Positions 61,125 to 64,000 of a DNA stretch of 64,000 nt are shown piece after piece. The notes under the pieces were generated by a model. The model saw only the letters and a program-made list of their open reading frames with translations. It ran no database searches and was not told the DNA's origin. Position 1 is the stretch's first letter; each line of letters begins with the position of its first letter. Origin of the DNA: CAYZTY01 sp964444665. Lineage in GTDB: Bacteria > Planctomycetota > Phycisphaerae > Sedimentisphaerales > CAYZTY01. A program made the translations under genes and the position numbers. The stretch covers positions 38,823 through 102,822 of the forward strand of contig CAYUIE010000014.1 of the NCBI GenBank assembly GCA_964444665.1, written 5' to 3'.

Positions 61125-63509
61125 ATGAGCAAAAATCGAGCCGACAGTTTGTTTGGACAGGTAGTCGAAGATAATGGGGCCGATTACCGTCATATTATTC
61201 GAGTGGCGTTCGAGGCGGGGGTAGATTCCGAGTTCGATTATGCCGCGGCGGATGAGATTTGGCCGATTGAAGTGGGCCAGCGCGTTGAGGCGCCTTTCGG
61301 ACGCAACAATAAGGCCGAGATTGGCTTTTGCGTCGAAGCGGATGTGCCGGTGGACAAATCATACGCCGCACGAAAAAAAGAAAGACGCCTGAAGTATGTA
61401 ACGAAACTCGTAGATAAGCAGCCATTATTAGACAAGCCCCTTTTGGCCCTGGCGAGGTGGGTCAGCAATTATTATGTGTGTCCTTTAGGGCAGGTGCTCT
61501 CGGCAATGGTCCCAGCAGCGGTAAAAAAAGGGGCCGGCGCCAGGACGCAAAACTACGTCTATCTTGCAATTAAAACCAAGGAAAACTACGAATGGACTGA
61601 GCATCGCCTCAGCAAAAAACAAAAGCAGATCGCTCTATTTCTGCAGGAACAATCCGCCTTTGCCCCCCCTGCCGCTATCGAGCGCCGGCAACTTTTAGAC
61701 GCCGTTGGTTGCAGCGAGGTGCCGTTGAAAAGGCTGGCCGAGAAGCAGATTATCAAAATAACACAGCGAACGATACTTAAAGACCTGCCCGCGATACCGG
61801 AAGGAATGGCAATAAAGACAAAGGAAAAGATAATACTGAACGGCGACCAGCGAAAAGCGCTGGCACATATTACAGCCGGGATAAATTCAGAACAGTTTGG
61901 CGTTACGCTTTTGCACGGCGTTACGGACAGCGGCAAGACGGAGCTTTATATAAGAGCGATTAAGGAGGTACTAAAACAAGGAAGGCAGGCGATTGTGATG
62001 CTGCCGGAGATTGCTCTTACAACGCAGACCGTTCAGCGGTTCAGCGCCAGACTTGAGAGAATCGCAGTAATGCACTCGGGCCTGAAGGGGCCTCAACGGA
62101 ACGTACAGTGGCAAAAAATCAGGGCCGGTGACGCCGACGTTGTCATTGGGGCTCGCTCTTCGGTTTTTGCGCCGCTGCCGAGATTAGGTCTTGTCGTAAT
62201 CGACGAGGAGCACGAACCGAGCTATAAGCAGGATACAGTTCCACGATATAACGGAAGAGACGTGGCCATCAAGCGGGCACAGCTTCAAAAGGCATACTGT
62301 ATTCTCGGTACAGCGACACCTTCGCTCGAAACAATACTAAACTGCCGACGTAAGAAGTACTTTACTGTCGTGCACCTGCCAAAAAGAGTGAAGAATCTGC
62401 CAATGCCCGAGATGAAGTTAATTGATTTGCGAAAGAGTGATTTTCTGCGGAAGCAGTTTAGCCTAATCAGCGCTCCCTTAGAACAGCAATTAAGGCAAGT
62501 TTTGCAGAAGGAAGAGCAGGCTATCCTGCTTCTGAACCGACGGGGATACAGCAACTTTATATTCTGTCCACGTTGTAAACATACGCTGCATTGCCGAAAT
62601 TGCGATGTTACACTCACGTTCCATAAATCGAAATTGCCTGAGGGCGGTGTTTGGGCCCAGAAAGAAACTGTTAAGGGCAAACATTTAGCTTCAGGATATG
62701 CGCTTTGTCATTATTGCCTCGCCCAGACACTCGTGCCGGAGAAGTGTCCTTTGTGCGGCACAAATATGGTGATGTTCGGCCTGGGTTCCCAACGGCTGGA
62801 AGAGGAAATTGCGAAGAAATTCCCTACTGCCAGATTAGCCCGGCTTGACAGCGATTCGATGCAGTCACAGGATTACTACAAAGTGCTGCGGGATTTCGGT
62901 AACGGCCGAATCGATATTCTTGTCGGGACTCAGATGCTGGCAAAGGGTCTGCACTTTCCGAACGTTACACTTGTGGGTGTTATAAGTGCCGATACGGCGT
63001 TGTGGGTGCCGGACTTCCGCGCAAATGAACGAACGTTTCAGTTGATTTCGCAGGTGGCAGGCCGAGCAGGCCGGTCCGTCAAGAAAGGTATGGTCTTCAT
63101 TCAGACGTTTCTTCCGGAACAACCTGCCATCCAGTTTGCCCTTAAGCACGATTATGATGGATTCGTCCGGACCGAGTTGAAACAGCGTGAAAACTGTAAA
63201 CTGCCACCCTTCTGGCGGCTGGCAGTCATCGGCATGCGGGACGTGAAATACGAAAAACTCACCAAGGCAGCCGAGGCGATGCGTCAAAGCATTGATTCAA
63301 TAATCGGCCGGAACAAAATTTTTGTTACCGTGCGAGGCCCGATGCCGGCGCCAATCAGCCGAATACAGCGTTTTCACCGAATGCAGATAATCCTGCAGGC
63401 ATCGGATGCTCGGCCTATACAGCAATTACTTGCGCGACTGCGCGCATTGGGACCCGTCCGGCCCGCCGTGAAAGTGGCTATCGACGTAGACCCTGTGAGT
63501 CTATTTTAG
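61125..63509 (+). CDS. priA: Primosomal protein N' (replication restart helicase)
   Basis: 794 residues. N-terminal DNA-binding domain, helicase motifs GVTDSGKTELY (Walker A), VIDEEHEPSYK (DEAH-like) and QVAGRAGRS, and a zinc-binding region beginning CPRCKHTLHCRNCDV and ending CHYCLA...CPLCGTN. Between the two Cys clusters is an insertion of about 20-25 residues (from KLPEGGVWAQ to HLASGYA) beyond the usual spacing. Restarts stalled forks. ATG directly follows the lipoprotein stop. Confidence 0.95.
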   Translation: MSKNRADSLFGQVVEDNGADYRHIIRVAFEAGVDSEFDYAAADEIWPIEVGQRVEAPFGRNNKAEIGFCVEADVPVDKSYAARKKERRLKYVTKLVDKQPLLDKPLLALARWVSNYYVCPLGQVLSAMVPAAVKKGAGARTQNYVYLAIKTKENYEWTEHRLSKKQKQIALFLQEQSAFAPPAAIERRQLLDAVGCSEVPLKRLAEKQIIKITQRTILKDLPAIPEGMAIKTKEKIILNGDQRKALAHITAGINSEQFGVTLLHGVTDSGKTELYIRAIKEVLKQGRQAIVMLPEIALTTQTVQRFSARLERIAVMHSGLKGPQRNVQWQKIRAGDADVVIGARSSVFAPLPRLGLVVIDEEHEPSYKQDTVPRYNGRDVAIKRAQLQKAYCILGTATPSLETILNCRRKKYFTVVHLPKRVKNLPMPEMKLIDLRKSDFLRKQFSLISAPLEQQLRQVLQKEEQAILLLNRRGYSNFIFCPRCKHTLHCRNCDVTLTFHKSKLPEGGVWAQKETVKGKHLASGYALCHYCLAQTLVPEKCPLCGTNMVMFGLGSQRLEEEIAKKFPTARLARLDSDSMQSQDYYKVLRDFGNGRIDILVGTQMLAKGLHFPNVTLVGVISADTALWVPDFRANERTFQLISQVAGRAGRSVKKGMVFIQTFLPEQPAIQFALKHDYDGFVRTELKQRENCKLPPFWRLAVIGMRDVKYEKLTKAAEAMRQSIDSIIGRNKIFVTVRGPMPAPISRIQRFHRMQIILQASDARPIQQLLARLRALGPVRPAVKVAIDVDPVSLF

Positions 63510-63549
63510 ATTACCCCCTGCTAAGATTTTTGATTTAATGAGTGTTTCC

Positions 63550-63633
63550 AGTTTTTCGGGGAGTAGCTCAGCTTGGCTATAGCGTCCCGCTTAGGGCGTG
63601 CCATAGGCACTTAGGGAAGGTCGTAAATTCCTT
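63550..63633 (+). pseudogene. tRNA-like sequence (partial tRNA-Pro copy)
   Basis: Positions 63550-63584 repeat 63939-63973 with one difference (AGTTTTTCGGGGAGTAGCTC onward), covering the acceptor and D-arm of the tRNA-Pro at 63946. The remainder does not fold into a proper anticodon arm; it has a GTGCC-ATA-GGCAC hairpin instead. Not a functional tRNA by eye. Confidence 0.65.
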
Positions 63634-63636
63634 TTG

Positions 63637-63888
63637 ATGTATTACGTCTACATCCTTCATAGCCTAAAGACAAGTAAACTCTACATCGGGCATACCGACA
63701 ACCTTGTTCGAAGGCTCGAAGAACATAATGCGGGTCGAGGGGGAAAATACACTCGACAAAACGGCCCCTGGAAACTGGTCTATAATGAATCCTGTCCAGA
63801 TAAATCTTCTGCTGTACTGCGGGAAATGTATCTCAAAAGTACCAAAGGATCTCAGGAAAAGAAGAAATTAGCTGGTATTTTAAAGTAA
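63637..63888 (+). CDS. GIY-YIG nuclease-domain protein
   Basis: 83 residues. YYVYILHSLKTSKLYIGHTD is the GIY-YIG motif; NLVRRLEEHNAGRGGKYT and the terminal LKSTKGSQEKKKL complete the family. Stand-alone GIY-YIG proteins are small DNA nucleases of unclear role. It starts right after the tRNA-like segment and is followed by the tRNA it resembles. Confidence 0.9.
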   Translation: MYYVYILHSLKTSKLYIGHTDNLVRRLEEHNAGRGGKYTRQNGPWKLVYNESCPDKSSAVLREMYLKSTKGSQEKKKLAGILK

Positions 63889-63945
63889 ATCGAAGGTTGG
63901 TTGTAATTTGTGAGCTTTTATGGTATATTTTGGGCCATAGTTTTT

Positions 63946-64000
63946 CGGGGAGTAGCTCAGCTTGGCTAGAGCGCTGCGTTCGGGACGCAGAGGTCGCAGG
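63946..64000 (+). tRNA. tRNA-Pro(CGG), 3' end outside window
   Basis: CGGGGAGTAGCTCAGCTTGG, anticodon arm CTGCG-TTCGGGA-CGCAG with anticodon CGG, then variable arm; T-arm and acceptor 3' strand lie beyond the window. Confidence 0.85.

Overview
The window reads as a planctomycete chromosome, most likely class Phycisphaerae (Sedimentisphaerales-like). This is inferred from multi-domain secreted glycosidases and repeat proteins that end in a dockerin-like two-EF-hand block followed by a Trp/Cys/Pro tag, from pilin-like (DUF1559-type) proteins, and from the mix of housekeeping genes. No rRNA or CRISPR array is present. One tRNA (Pro, CGG) is cut by the right edge.

Layout. 1-13.7 kb (minus): five consecutive secreted xylan/hemicellulose-type enzymes, three GH30-like and two GH10-like; the first is cut by the window start. 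13.9-16.5 kb: two YkgJ-type Cys-cluster proteins, two RRM RNA-binding proteins and an IS1-like transposase fragment. 16.5-18.4 kb: repeat-rich spacer with a TPR remnant. 18.4-20.6 kb: a MerR-type regulator, two small proteins resembling flagellar chaperone and rod proteins, and a FliA/WhiG sigma factor, with no other flagellar genes. 20.7-25.5 kb: a beta-helix/EF-hand/caspase-like protein, a pilin-like membrane protein and a lipoprotein; the first and last carry in-frame stops. 25.7-30.4 kb: dapF, a zinc-ribbon protein, an AP2-HNH endonuclease, two paralogous cold-shock genes with matching leaders, and dense intergenic repeats. 30.4-32.4 kb: a type II restriction-modification pair. 32.7-36.8 kb: a radical SAM DNA-modification/repair protein, rpsU and uvrB. 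37.3-42.9 kb: an AT-rich sugar-use island (AraC regulator, Zn dehydrogenase, RbsD, RbsK, GH140-like hydrolase). 43.2-48.1 kb: cofactor genes nadC, birA, lpdA and a fused lipB-lipA. 48.2-56.8 kb: an ECF sigma factor with a putative anti-sigma/pilin protein, an ELP-repeat protein split by a frameshift, a zinc-finger rhomboid, a GH105-like hydrolase and a beta-helix protein with a nonsense codon. 57.1-64 kb: queG, mtnP, lhgO, a lipoprotein, priA, and a GIY-YIG gene between a tRNA-like copy and tRNA-Pro.

How it fits together. Two loci serve plant-polysaccharide use: xylan at the left, and apiose/rhamnogalacturonan-type side chains at 41-43 and 53-54 kb. The secreted enzymes share C-terminal tags that probably direct sorting or anchoring. 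Several exported proteins are interrupted by one lesion each while the sequence beyond stays open and coding, so these are recent mutations, strain variants or assembly errors.

The least explained signals are a three-copy structured repeat with covarying stems (30.2, 37.0 and 41.3 kb), the beta-helix/EF-hand/caspase-like fusion, and a C-terminal domain shared by two otherwise unrelated secreted proteins.
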